From: Cunninghamia lanceolata
Lineage: Eukaryota; Streptophyta; Pinopsida; Cupressales; Cupressaceae
Reading direction: 5' to 3'
DNA length: 64,000 nt
Assembly (NCBI GenBank): GCA_027924645.1
Contig: BSBN01000254.1
Span: forward strand, 17,926,501-17,990,500
The translations under genes were made by a program, and so were the position numbers. How positions within the stretch are numbered: position 1 is the first letter of the stretch; each line of letters opens with the position of its first letter. The notes under the pieces were generated by a model, which was not told the origin of the DNA, searched no databases, and saw only the letters and a program-made list of their open reading frames with translations. Below are positions 25,654-36,000 of this stretch, one piece after another.

Positions 25654-26386
25654 GATGTGGCGTAATGACCAAGTGGGAGTGGCGTTAGATCAAAGAAGTT
25701 TAGATTTTTTTCCCCAGTTGACGGGAAGAGGAAGAATGGATGAGTGATGCCCCCTCGAGAGATTGAGCAAAAAAATAATTTTTTTCAAGTGAACTCTCAA
25801 AAAGGAGGGAACGGTGATAAAAATGGGGTTCAGGATGAAAAACGAGTGAAAACAAATATGTTTTGTGGCCTGGGGGTGAAAAGGTAGGGTTAGGACTTAC
25901 GTGGCAAGTATAGATAGGCTATGGATGGCCCATCATGCCACATTTGAACACCTAAGCTTGCTAACTAGGAGAGAGAGAAGAATGACAGTGATGGCATAGA
26001 GAGGGATTCCACGCGAGACACACCAAGCTGAGAGGGTCTGAGAGTACCAATGTCCTCTGCAGGCTGGCTAGTTGGTATGTCACATATCCTTGACTTTGTC
26101 ATTTTAGGTTTCAAGTCTTTTTTGGCATTGAATGCGGGTAGGTTAGATGTTATAGTGCCTGCGTGTTCACACATAGCACTAGAGGCTGAGTGATTAGCGC
26201 CTATGTCTCATTCAGCGCATTAGGCGTAGACAAAATAGTCAACGCTCTATTAGCGCTTAGGGTAGGTAAAATAGCACTTGCGACTGTATTAGCTCCAACG
26301 TTGTATTTTTTGCACTTGCAGATAGTTTAGCACTTGTGTAAAGGGGTGTAACACTTACATCTAGATTGACGCTTGTGGGGTAGCTT

Positions 26387-26670
26387 GTAGTGCTTTTGTG
26401 CCGAAAGGTGCTAGCACGAGTTCAGGTAGCACTTTTGTGCCAAATGGCTCTAGCACAAGGTTCGGTAGTGCTTTCGTACTCAATGGCGCTAGCACAAGGT
26501 AGAATAGCGCTTGTGTGTTGAATGGTCTATTAGCGCAAGCGTGGGTAATGACACTTGTAGTTGATCTATTAGCACCTTCACACCTATTAGTGCTTTAGCA
26601 ATGACTATTAGCACTTTCATGCCTATTGGTGCTTTAGCAAGAACTCTTAACGCTTTTGTATAATTTGTAG
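26387..26670. repeat. 39-bp tandem repeat rich in GCTAGCAC/GTGC motifs
   Basis: Units begin at 26387, 26426, 26465 and 26504 (exact 39-bp steps). After a 2-bp phase change the series continues at 26527, 26566, 26605 and 26644, again in 39-bp steps. Many units carry both a GTGCTTTTGTGC-like and a GCTAGCACAAG-like motif, partly complementary. Worn half-units extend left to about 26190. The array lies between the polypurine tract and the antisense PMD gene, with a copy at 37352-37635. Confidence 0.8.
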
Positions 26671-26686
26671 GAAAAGGTTTAACTTA

Positions 26687-27129
26687 ATGGCTTGGTGGAT
26701 GTAGTATGACCTTCCTTCACTTCAGTCGAGGGTGCGCCAGGCACCAGTGTTAGCATTGAGGGTGAGATTATCACAGGTGGAGCATGGTCGATTGAGGTTG
26801 ATCGACTTGTTATATATTGTAGAGATTCCAGTAATTCAGGCTCATCGAGCCATGAAGATGACTTTGATAGAGCGGTGGCACAACGAGAGCTATGCATTTG
26901 TACTGCCAACAAGGAAGATTATGATCACTCTTGAGGATGTATGGAGGATTCTATGGATTCCTACCCATGGTGAGTGGGTGTTTTATGATCAGGCTAGCGG
27001 ATTGGTGGTGTTGCGACGTGTGTTTTATCCTACCTAGGTTCCTACAGACCGGGTAGGGAAGGAGATGTTATGGGATGATGCTATGGGGAGACTAGGAGGT
27101 CTAGAGCTATACACTTGTGGAGTGATAGC
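26687..27129 (+). pseudogene. PMD-like gene, 5' part, interrupted by element B
   Basis: Same sequence as the start of the gene at 37652-39655 (offset 10965, no indels). From ATG 26687 the frame passes a TAG after five codons and continues to a TAG at about 27035, including MTLIERWHNESYAFVLPT and IMITLEDVWRILWIPTHGEW, the N-terminal signature of the plant mobile domain (ERW...F.LP...TITLEDV...L.IP..G). Element B begins at 27130. Confidence 0.7.
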
Positions 27130-28222
27130 TGTTGATAACTGAGAGGGGGGGGTGAATCAGTTATCCTAATTATTTCCCTTATTGAACTTTCCTTTTAATT
27201 GAAGCAGCATAAAATCAAACACAAAACATTAACCATGAAATAAGAAACACATGACACAGTATTTTTGACGTGGAAACCCTGTTAAGGGAGAAAACCACGG
27301 GGTGATTAACCCAAGAATTATTCTCTGTTAGAAGAATAGGAAATTACAAAAATGGCACTTGCCAATTAGGGCTCACTGCCCGAGCACACTGCTCACAAGA
27401 GGCTCACTGCCTACAAGAAGACACACTGTCTTACAAAGTGATAAGAATCACAGTCTTGAACTGATTGGAAGCATCTGCATATGCTGGAGTTCAGTTCCGG
27501 TTAGGTTCAGTATACTGATCTGCTGCACTTCATCTTTCCTCTGTTCTTTAGTCTGCTATCCTTTCACATACCGGATCTTTCTTGCTACTTCTGCTCTACT
27601 CTGGACTTGTTCGCATATCCTTTCACACATTTCACACACTTTACAACTAAATCCATCCTCTATATATATCCGCACAAGTAATTTCATCACCTTTCTAGTC
27701 GGCATCCGGAACAGTCTAGTTTCTTACAAACTTAGTTCTGTCGGCTGAATCCTTGCTCACCAAGCAATGCGGATCAAGCATATACTTGTAGATATCATCA
27801 ATTATGTCGGCCAAACATGATTCATGCCTCCGCAACCTTTATCATCATCTGTAACACATCCGGAAAGTAGTCTGATACTCTGTCAGTCAGTTCTTCCTCT
27901 GTTTTCACTGTCTCTCAGGAATCCGGTACTCAACTATTCATATCTTTTTCCTTGTCCAACTCCGGAGGCTAAATCCTTGGAATATACCACTCAAGATAGT
28001 CCTCTTGACTTCCCCAGATCCGCACTGCACCAAGACACTTCCTCTGAGAGATCCGGACCAATCTGTCAGACCTTGCCACATGCTCTGTTCTTGTTCACCG
28101 GACCACAACAATCTTCAATCTGACTTCCGGTAGAGACATATCATGACTTGCGGATATGTGGGATGACCTTTGTTGCCATCAATGACAACAACCATGAATC
28201 CATATAGTGTCTCTTGCCAACA
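27130..28222 (-). repeat. Element B 3' LTR
   Basis: 1093 bp, TGTTGATAACTGAG ... CTTGCCAACA. A TATA-like run (TATATATAG on the minus strand) lies near 27660. Seen differences from the partner are at the sites reading TAGATATCATC versus TAGAAATCATC, and CTGTCAGACC versus CTGTCGGACC. Confidence 0.95.
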
Positions 28223-28237
28223 ATCTCCCCCTTTGGC
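28223..28237 (-). promoter_or_regulatory. Element B polypurine tract
   Basis: Minus strand GCCAAAGGGGGAGAT directly abutting the 3' LTR, identical to element A. A second copy at 34580-34594 belongs to the partial interior right of the 5' LTR. Confidence 0.9.
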
Positions 28238-28454
28238 ATTGATGGCAACACTTAGTGAAAAATGACTAAGTGTTTACACTATGCTCCCCCTTTGCTGATG
28301 CTCTGTCTTTATATACAATTTCCGGAACTCCCCCTGAGTTGGATTCCTCATTTTTCACTGCTCCTCACTCCCCCTTCTACATCAATGGCAAAGGGTAGGG
28401 TCCGCACACCAAAATTTTCAAAAATTTTCTATATATAGCCGCATATTTACATAC

Positions 28455-31400
28455 TCACATATACTGCAGAATGTCTGCAAAGGATGTCTGCAGTTGAACC
28501 ATTTCAGTAGCCCAACTTAGCTTCATTCTGTCCAAGATTGAAATGTGACCACTCAACAAAAATGCAAAAGCTTCTGCCCGCCTGAGATCTGTCGGATCTT
28601 TTGTATGGGCGGTGGTCTGGGCATCACTGATGGCCTCATGCATAGTTTCCAACTTAGGGACTATAATCCTTCTAAGTTCTCCCATCCGGTTGGTAATGTT
28701 CTTCCTCTCCTTCTCAAGATTCTTTATTTCATTCAAGACTGCAATAGTCTGACATTCTTGATTTATTATAGAGGAAGAGAGAGGATCAAAACTTTGAGAT
28801 AAGCTTTGAAGCTTGTCCTGTTCCTCTTTTATTTTCTTGTCAATTGCTGCTGTTGCCTTTGACCAAGATATACAAAATTTGTAGATGTCACCGCCATCCT
28901 TAAGAGCATTTTCTAAGCTCTTTATTCCAATGCTTACAATCTTCCTATCCTTAGAGATTAATTCTAATATTTCAGAAAATCTCTTATCCAAAAATTCCTT
29001 CCGGACCTTTTCTTCAGCTGATTTTTCTAGAGAATTAAAATGTGTATCAATACTGCTGACTAAGGTTTTTAGATTACCGGAAGTGGAGGCTGTCGGATCT
29101 ATCTGGATTGATGGCATGATCTTTACAAGTACTCCGGAAGCAGCCTCTATCAACTCACAGTCTTCCATATGAGACTTCAGGAGCTTTTCATTTGCCTTGG
29201 CATTTGCAAATGAAGCTATCTTCATTGTTTGTACCGGAGAGAGAGAGTCAAAATCAAATGGACCTTTTAGAAGCTCTGGTTCATCAATCTCTAGAGTTTC
29301 TTTGCTCAAAAATTGTTGAACAGTTTGTGCAGTGTCTCTTGCCGGAGACAGATGTTTCTTTTCTTCTGCAGTCTTAGAACTGTCAACCTCTTTGTCTGTC
29401 ACCACTGCTTCCTTCTCCTGCAATTGCTCTTCTTCTTTGGATCCGGAGACTGTAGGGGAAACCGGAGGAGAGATGCTTGCTTGTTCATGGGCCACTTCTT
29501 CTGGAGCAGAGGGTCCCAAGTCCTCACTTGTCTGTTCAGGGCTCACTTCTTCCGGAACAGAAGATTCCAAATCAGCAGCTGTTTCTGCACCTAAGTCCTC
29601 TACAACAGGAAGATTGAACCTTTTGAAGGCCTTCCGGAGGATCTCTTCTGTCTCTTGTGCCACTTTGTCAGTCTCACCAAGCATGAGCTGATTCATCCTG
29701 GCTTTACTTCTGAACTCATCTTTGCAGTCCTTGAAGATCATGTTCATTGTCTTGGGATCAATTTGAGGATATAGCTGAATAGCTATCTGCTCCCGGATCT
29801 CAAGATCTTTGGCATGAGCATTATTCTTTCTTACTTCCATTTCCTTCTCTAGGCTTTTAGGAATGAGAGATATGATCTCAATGAAAGCCTTATTGTATGT
29901 GTTCAGATATTTAACTGTGGCTTCCTGCAGAGTCTTTTGGTCTGCCTCACTGAAGTCATCATAGGATTCAGTCATTGGTTGAAGGTTTCCATCCACCGTG
30001 ACCGACTTGATTATGCTCTCTAGTGACAGAGTGGGTTTTTCAACAGTTACCTCTGCCATTTCATCCTTGTCTTGGCCTGTGGAGGGCTTACCGGATCCTT
30101 TCTTCTTCTGTTTCTTTACTTCTCTTACTTCCTCATCTGATTCTGTTTCCTCTTCATCCTTTTGGCTTTCATAAGCCCTTGATGCTTTTGTCTTGGATCT
30201 TTTACCGGATGCCTGGACTTCCGGTTTTGAGCTTTTGGTTGTGGAAGGTGCAGATCTCTTTGATGATCTGGTCCGGGTGGGGGTTTCAACCGGAGCACTT
30301 TCTTTGCTTTTCTCTTCTTCCTCAGCCTTTCTCCTCTTTTCCCGGCTGGCATCAAGTGCCTCTTTTGAGATGCCTAGGCCTTGAGCAATGTGCTCTACTT
30401 CTTTTCTCACTTTTCTCTTAATCTCAGGTTCCCTGAGTTCTACATGTAATTTCACACTCAGCTCCTCAAAGGTTCCAAACCTTTCTGCCTTAGGATCTTT
30501 GGGCTGACTTAGCATGTGTTGAACATGCAGCTCTACTATCTGTTCATCAACTTCATACCCCATGGGCATGATCCAGACAGTCCTTGGCTCCACTGCCTCC
30601 ATTAGGCACTGATCAGTGTCAACCATAAAGCATACTGAGTCCTTGTATTTCTCAATGAGAGACTGGGGAATTCTCTCTCTTGCTTGCATCATGCTCTGAA
30701 AGTTTTTGAAGTATCCCCATAGAGCTGTATTTCTCGCTTTTGCATCCCCAAGTCCATGCAAATAGTCTCTTATCTGGACTGCAACAGGTTTGTCATTCTG
30801 CCATACCCATCCACTTGTTCCGGGTAGCTCATTCATGAAGTAAAAGAATAGACATACAATGAGAGTACCATACTTAAAGGAGTTCTTCTTGTCTTTCTTG
30901 ATTTTCTGTACATTTTCCATTAATTGGCTTAGTAGTAGTTCACAAAGATCATAATCTGCATTCTTTCTTAGCATTTCATATGCTGTGTATATTGCAGTTC
31001 CGGATACAGAATTCTCCCTGCTGGAGTGATAGATCTTGTATCCTATTATCATTGATGCATATTTGATATCCGGATCCGAAATATCTTCAATGGTCATTGC
31101 CCTCTTATCATATTTTGATCCGGTGGCCTCAATTACAACGTTGTTCTTGACAGATTTGAGGATAGGTACCCCCCAGGAAGAGTATAGACCAGTTACTGCT
31201 CTAATTGCTTCTTTTGTGATCTTACAGGGTCTATCTAGCCAAAGGAAGTTGTCATGCATCCTGCTCAGTACATACCGGACCCATTCATCTTCTTCAAAGC
31301 TAGGGAAATGAATGAATTGCTCAAATTGTTTCTTCTGGATACCCTTATACTCTGGTTTGAGCTCAAAAGCATTGTCTATCAGTTGCTTGTGATAGAGGTC

Positions 31401-31589
31401 TCTTAATTTGAATTCCCCAAATTCCTCAATGTTTGCGTGTATGTAAACCCTAATATCTTCAGTATGTAAGACTCCGTGGGGAACACTAGAGAAGGCTCCT
31501 AGTGGATCTACCTCCAATGATTTGTAGGGATGTTTCTTGAATGAGGGGCGAGGTCTATCAGAGATCTTAACTATGTTTGGAGTAGCCAT
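28455..31589 (-). CDS. Element B ORF2: 1044-aa protein of unknown function
   Basis: An uninterrupted minus-strand ORF from ATG 31589 (MATPNIVKISDRPRPSFKK) to TGA 28455. Roughly, residues 1-400 form a conserved head with an aromatic-rich stretch around residue 240 (FKYGTLIVCLFFYFMNELPG), which is probably a buried helix since no signal peptide or further membrane segments are seen. Residues 405-510 are a Lys/Glu/Ser-rich segment with basic clusters that could act as nuclear signals. Residues 560-700 are mixed, 700-790 are acidic and Pro/Glu-rich, and 800-1044 are Leu/Lys/Glu-rich and probably a coiled coil. No polymerase, protease or integrase motif is present. The head recalls plant-specific transposon-associated domains of unknown function. 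Its place, downstream in the element, is where SIRE elements carry an env-like ORF. Element A carries a broken homologue. Confidence 0.9.
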   Translation of the reverse strand: MATPNIVKISDRPRPSFKKHPYKSLEVDPLGAFSSVPHGVLHTEDIRVYIHANIEEFGEFKLRDLYHKQLIDNAFELKPEYKGIQKKQFEQFIHFPSFEEDEWVRYVLSRMHDNFLWLDRPCKITKEAIRAVTGLYSSWGVPILKSVKNNVVIEATGSKYDKRAMTIEDISDPDIKYASMIIGYKIYHSSRENSVSGTAIYTAYEMLRKNADYDLCELLLSQLMENVQKIKKDKKNSFKYGTLIVCLFFYFMNELPGTSGWVWQNDKPVAVQIRDYLHGLGDAKARNTALWGYFKNFQSMMQARERIPQSLIEKYKDSVCFMVDTDQCLMEAVEPRTVWIMPMGYEVDEQIVELHVQHMLSQPKDPKAERFGTFEELSVKLHVELREPEIKRKVRKEVEHIAQGLGISKEALDASREKRRKAEEEEKSKESAPVETPTRTRSSKRSAPSTTKSSKPEVQASGKRSKTKASRAYESQKDEEETESDEEVREVKKQKKKGSGKPSTGQDKDEMAEVTVEKPTLSLESIIKSVTVDGNLQPMTESYDDFSEADQKTLQEATVKYLNTYNKAFIEIISLIPKSLEKEMEVRKNNAHAKDLEIREQIAIQLYPQIDPKTMNMIFKDCKDEFRSKARMNQLMLGETDKVAQETEEILRKAFKRFNLPVVEDLGAETAADLESSVPEEVSPEQTSEDLGPSAPEEVAHEQASISPPVSPTVSGSKEEEQLQEKEAVVTDKEVDSSKTAEEKKHLSPARDTAQTVQQFLSKETLEIDEPELLKGPFDFDSLSPVQTMKIASFANAKANEKLLKSHMEDCELIEAASGVLVKIMPSIQIDPTASTSGNLKTLVSSIDTHFNSLEKSAEEKVRKEFLDKRFSEILELISKDRKIVSIGIKSLENALKDGGDIYKFCISWSKATAAIDKKIKEEQDKLQSLSQSFDPLSSSIINQECQTIAVLNEIKNLEKERKNITNRMGELRRIIVPKLETMHEAISDAQTTAHTKDPTDLRRAEAFAFLLSGHISILDRMKLSWATEMVQLQTSFADILQYM

Positions 31590-32242
31590 TCTTCAAAGAT
31601 TTGCAGTGAGGCAATGAAAAACGAAGAATACCTTATGCGCCTTCGGTTTGCACGGAGTGGTTGGATTGATTTCTTTATGCAATAGCTTCGGCAGGAGATC
31701 CTTGGTGTGCTTGATGAACCTTGTTGCAGAGCTCCACTATTCGCTTCTTCTCAAGTGTAGAATGAGCAGATAACTTTTGAGAAATCCCTTATATTGCTCC
31801 GCAAACCCTAATATCTGTCTGCAATAAATGCTTCACCTGCATTATTCCGGTTTACCATGTCTGGACAGCTTGGAGTATCCCGGATTAGTCCTGATCACTG
31901 AATATCATCCGGATCTTTAAATCATGAATAAATCTGGGTAACATATTACAAGAACATCCCAAACACTCTGTCCAATCCGCAAGACAAGATCGTGCACTTC
32001 CGGATCTCTCCAGACCTTTTTGTAATCCTTTATCATACCGGAGCACCTCCCTGAACAGGTCTAACTTAATCGAACACAGCTTCTTCATAACTCCATGCGG
32101 ACCTCTGAAAACTTGACTGAAGCATCTCAGGACTTATATCTACAAACCCTTTAATCCGCATCTTGTGCCACATCCGGCACAACTTGTTTGGCTGGGGGAA
32201 CAGAATCTTCTTTGAGTCTCCCCCTGAGCCTGAGCTCACTTT

Positions 32243-33421
32243 TTAATTTCCGGAAGAAATATCAGCACCAGAATCTGGTGCGGATCCAACCTCTACATTC
32301 TCTGAGCTTTTCTTCACCCAAATCTTGCTCATCTGATTCCTAACTTCATCCGCATTCATCTTTTGTTTACCCTTGTCTTGATTCTGATTATACACCGGAC
32401 CTCTTTTGTCCTGATTCTTGTTTCTGCAGACTTTAGCATTATGACCAGACCTATTGCAGATTTGGCAAATAACATTTCTTTGCATATTTAACTGATATCC
32501 CCTTGATCTGCATTGATTAGCCATATGACCTACTCTATTGCATGTAAAGCATCTACCTTTGAATGATTTGTTTACTTGCATAATTCTGCATTCATGGGAT
32601 TTGTGTCCATACCTTTTGCAGTTGAAGCACTGTCCGGAGAAGGATGAATTAATCTGATTCATTCTCATTCTGCACTGATTAGCTTTGTGACCAAAATGGT
32701 TGCAGCTGTGGCAGTATCCATTGAAGGATGGATATTTTTGAGCATTTGGCTGTCTTACCGGAGGTCTTCTAGGCCTGCTCCTTGGATTTTCTGATCCAAG
32801 ATTCCTCTGACCGGATCCGGAGCTTTCTCCTTTCTCATATCCCAAACCATACTTGTCATCAGTCCTCTTTTGACTTCCAAGAAGAACTTCAAGTTGAGCA
32901 GAACTTATCTTGAATTTCTCTTTATATTCATTTGCTGTTTGAAGATCTCTTTTGAGAGAGGTAATTTGATCCTCAAGTTTTTCTTCATTATCTTTGGCAT
33001 CTTCAAGATCAGATTCAAGATGTCTGATAATCCTGTCCATCTGGTGGCATTCTTCTGATTTTTGCTTAAGAGATTGTCTTAGATTGTCTTCAGCCTTTCT
33101 TTTTTCTTCAATCTCTTGAGTGAACTTTATAGTTCCTGATTCCATTTCATGTCTTAACATAATGACTTCTTTTGATAACTTTTCACATAACTTGGTTTGC
33201 TCAGTCAATTCTTCATTTGTATTGCTTTCTTCACTTTGTCTTGCCAACTGTTGGAGCAGCTCCTTTCTCTTTTTCATAGAGAGACTTAATTTGTCTTTTA
33301 ATTCCCTCATGAATTCATCAGCCTGTTTGAGTCTTTCTCTTAATTCACTGACTTCAGAATTTGACTGTTCAAGATCCTCAAGGGCAGTCTTGAGTTGCTC
33401 CTTTAAACCATATGCATCCAT
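32243..33421 (-). CDS. Element B ORF1: Gag-like protein with four CCHC zinc knuckles
   Basis: A 392-residue intact ORF whose ATG (33421) lies 47 nt after the primer-binding site. Residues 1-190 are almost entirely Glu/Lys/Leu-rich coiled coil, followed by YGLGYEKGESS, a motif also seen in the C-terminal half of SIRE-type Gag. Four CX2CX4HX4C knuckles follow at about residues 237, 265, 290 and 317 (for example CFNCKRYGHKSHEC). The C-terminus is SGADISSGN. The capsid-type UBN2 domain expected at the start of Ty1/copia Gag is missing, so this looks like a C-terminal Gag half used alone, possibly to bind element RNA or co-assemble with the partner's Gag. It ends about 650 bp before ORF2 begins. 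Confidence 0.9.
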   Translation of the reverse strand: MDAYGLKEQLKTALEDLEQSNSEVSELRERLKQADEFMRELKDKLSLSMKKRKELLQQLARQSEESNTNEELTEQTKLCEKLSKEVIMLRHEMESGTIKFTQEIEEKRKAEDNLRQSLKQKSEECHQMDRIIRHLESDLEDAKDNEEKLEDQITSLKRDLQTANEYKEKFKISSAQLEVLLGSQKRTDDKYGLGYEKGESSGSGQRNLGSENPRSRPRRPPVRQPNAQKYPSFNGYCHSCNHFGHKANQCRMRMNQINSSFSGQCFNCKRYGHKSHECRIMQVNKSFKGRCFTCNRVGHMANQCRSRGYQLNMQRNVICQICNRSGHNAKVCRNKNQDKRGPVYNQNQDKGKQKMNADEVRNQMSKIWVKKSSENVEVGSAPDSGADISSGN

Positions 33422-33468
33422 TTGAAATCCCAGATCTTCCTCAAGCTGTTAGGCTCTATTAGGAGGAA

Positions 33469-33486
33469 CTTGGCTCTGATACCAAT
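33469..33486 (-). promoter_or_regulatory. Element B primer-binding site (initiator tRNA-Met)
   Basis: Minus strand ATTGGTATCAGAGCCAAG, containing TGGTATCAGAGC, the complement of the 3' end of plant initiator tRNA-Met. It starts two bases after the LTR end. Confidence 0.95.
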
Positions 33487-34579
33487 TGTTGATAACTGAG
33501 AGGGGGGGGTGAATCAGTTATCCTAATTATTTCCCTTATTGAACTTTCCTTTTAATTGAAGCAGCATAAAATCAAACACAAAACATTAACCATGAAATAA
33601 GAAACACATGACACAGTATTTTTGACGTGGAAACCCTGTTAAGGGAGAAAACCACGGGGTGATTAACCCAAGAATTATTCTCTGTTAGAAGAATAGGAAA
33701 TTACAAAAATGGCACTTGCCAATTAGGGCTCACTGCCCGAGCACACTGCTCACAAGAGGCTCACTGCCTACAAGAAGACACACTGTCTTACAAAGTGATA
33801 AGAATCACAGTCTTGAACTGATTGGAAGCATCTGCATATGCTGGAGTTCAGTTCCGGTTAGGTTCAGTATACTGATCTGCTGCACTTCATCTTTCCTCTG
33901 TTCTTTAGTCTGCTATCCTTTCACATACCGGATCTTTCTTGCTACTTCTGCTCTACTCTGGACTTGTTCGCATATCCTTTCACACATTTCACACACTTTA
34001 CAACTAAATCCATCCTCTATATATATCCGCACAAGTAATTTCATCACCTTTCTAGTCGGCATCCGGAACAGTCTAGTTTCTTACAAACTTAGTTCTGTCG
34101 GCTGAATCCTTGCTCACCAAGCAATGCGGATCAAGCATATACTTGTAGAAATCATCAATTATGTCGGCCAAACATGATTCATGCCTCCGCAACCTTTATC
34201 ATCATCTGTAACACATCCGGAAAGTAGTCTGATACTCTGTCAGTCAGTTCTTCCTCTGTTTTCACTGTCTCTCAGGAATCCGGTACTCAACTATTCATAT
34301 CTTTTTCCTTGTCCAACTCCGGAGGCTAAATCCTTGGAATATACCACTCAAGATAGTCCTCTTGACTTCCCCAGATCCGCACTGCACCAAGACACTTCCT
34401 CTGAGAGATCCGGACCAATCTGTCGGACCTTGCCACATGCTCTGTTCTTGTTCACCGGACCACAACAATCTTCAATCTGACTTCCGGTAGAGACATATCA
34501 TGACTTGCGGATATGTGGGATGACCTTTGTTGCCATCAATGACAACAACCATGAATCCATATAGTGTCTCTTGCCAACA
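33487..34579 (-). repeat. Element B 5' LTR
   Basis: 1093 bp, nearly identical to 27130-28222. Unusually, it is followed on its right by a polypurine tract and more element interior instead of host flank. Confidence 0.95.
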
Positions 34580-36000
34580 ATCTCCCCCTTTGGCATTGAT
34601 GGCAACACTTAGTGAAAAATGACTAAGTGTTTACACTATGCTCCCCCTTTGCTGATGCTCTGTCTTTATATACAATTTCCGGAACTCCCCCTGAGTTGGA
34701 TTCCTCATTTTTCACTGCTCCTCACTCCCCCTTTGACATCAATGGCAAAGGGTAGGGTCCGCACACCAAAATTTTCAAAAATTTTCTATATATAGCCGCA
34801 TATTTACATACATATACTGCAGAATGTCTGCAAAGGATGTCTGCAGTTGAACCATTTCAGTAGCCCAACTTAGCTTCATTCTGTCCAAGATTGAAATGTG
34901 ACCACTCAACAAAAATGCAAAAGCTTCTGCCCGCCTGAGATCTGTCGGATCTTTTGTATGGGCGGTGGTCTGGGCATCACTGATGGCCTCATGCATAGTT
35001 TCCAACTTAGGGACTATAATCCTTCTAAGTTCTCCCATCCGGTTGGTAATGTTCTTCCTCTCCTTCTCAAGATTCTTTATTTCATTCAAGACTGCAATAG
35101 TCTGACATTCTTGATTTATTATAGAGGAAGAGAGAGGATCAAAACTTTGAGATAAGCTTTGAAGCTTGTCCTGTTCCTCTTTTATTTTCTTGTCAATTGC
35201 TGCTGTTGCCTTTGACCAAGATATACAAAATTTGTAGATGTCACCGCCATCCTTAAGAGCATTTTCTAAGCTCTTTATTCCAATGCTTACAATCTTCCTA
35301 TCCTTAGAGATTAATTCTAATATTTCAGAAAATCTCTTATCCAAAAATTCCTTCCGGACCTTTTCTTCAGCTGATTTTTCTAGAGAATTAAAATGTGTAT
35401 CAATACTGCTGACTAAGGTTTTTAGATTACCGGAAGTGGAGGCTATCGGATCTATCTGGATTGATGGCATGATCTTTACAAGTACTCCGGAAGCAGCCTC
35501 TATCAACTCACAGTCTTCCATATGAGACTTCAGGAGCTTTTCATTTGCCTTGGCATTTGCAAATGAAGCTATCTTCATTGTTTGTACCGGAGAGAGAGAG
35601 TCAAAATCAAATGGACCTTTTAGAAGCTCTGGTTCATCAATCTCTAGAGTTTCTTTGCTCAAAAATTGTTGAACAGTTTGTGCAGTGTCTCTTGCCGGAG
35701 ACAGATGTTTCTTTTCTTCTGCAGTCTTAGAACTGTCAACCTCTTTGTCTGTCACCACTGCTTCCTTCTCCTGCAATTGCTCTTCTTCTTTGGATCCGGA
35801 GACTGTAGGGGAAACCGGAGGAGAGATGCTTGCTTGTTCATGGGCCACTTCTTCTGGAGCAGAGGGTCCCAAGTCCTCACTTGTCTGTTCAGGGCTCACT
35901 TCTTCCGGAACAGAAGATTCCAAATCAGCAGCTGTTTCTGCACCTAAGTCCTCTACAACAGGAAGATTGAACCTTTTGAAGGCCTTCCGGAGGATCTCTT
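34580..36000 (-). mobile_element. Partial second interior of element B
   Basis: Repeats 28223-29647 almost exactly: a 4-bp deletion near 34808 and a few substitutions are the only differences noticed. It breaks off at 36000 in the middle of ORF2, joining DNA equivalent to 25036 onward. Two or three bases at the join are shared by both sources. Confidence 0.9.
34775..36000 (-). pseudogene. ORF2 C-terminal fragment, extended by a 4-bp deletion
   Basis: The frame is open from the break at 36000 through the Pro/Glu-rich and coiled-coil parts of ORF2. The 4-bp deletion removes the normal stop after FADILQYM and adds YVNMRLYIENF before a stop at 34775. It lacks the N-terminal two thirds of the protein. 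Confidence 0.85.

Larger units (their letters stand above)
27130..34579 (-). mobile_element. Element B: young two-ORF non-autonomous LTR retrotransposon
   Basis: Two 1093-bp LTRs (27130-28222 and 33487-34579) differ at only about two positions. Sense is the minus strand: 5' LTR, initiator tRNA-Met primer site (33486-33469), ORF1 of 392 codons, ORF2 of 1044 codons, polypurine tract, 3' LTR. Both ORFs are intact. No protease, integrase, RT or RNase H is encoded, so movement needs enzymes from elsewhere; SIRE-type Ty1/copia elements are the likely source because the LTR start (G-run then TGAATCAG) and the Gag features match that group. The left flank ends GTGATAGC; the empty site in the duplicated flank (38094/38095) reads GTGATAGC then TGGGTT. 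The matching right flank with its TSD is absent because a second partial interior follows. Confidence 0.9.

Noticed and set aside
27359..28123. ORFs of 129 and 99 codons in the LTRs of element B (repeated at 33716-34480)
   Set aside because: They lie within non-coding LTR sequence, antisense to the element, and show no protein features.
29313..30421. Plus-strand ORFs of 93-132 codons inside element B
   Set aside because: They are antisense shadows of the intact ORF2 on the minus strand.
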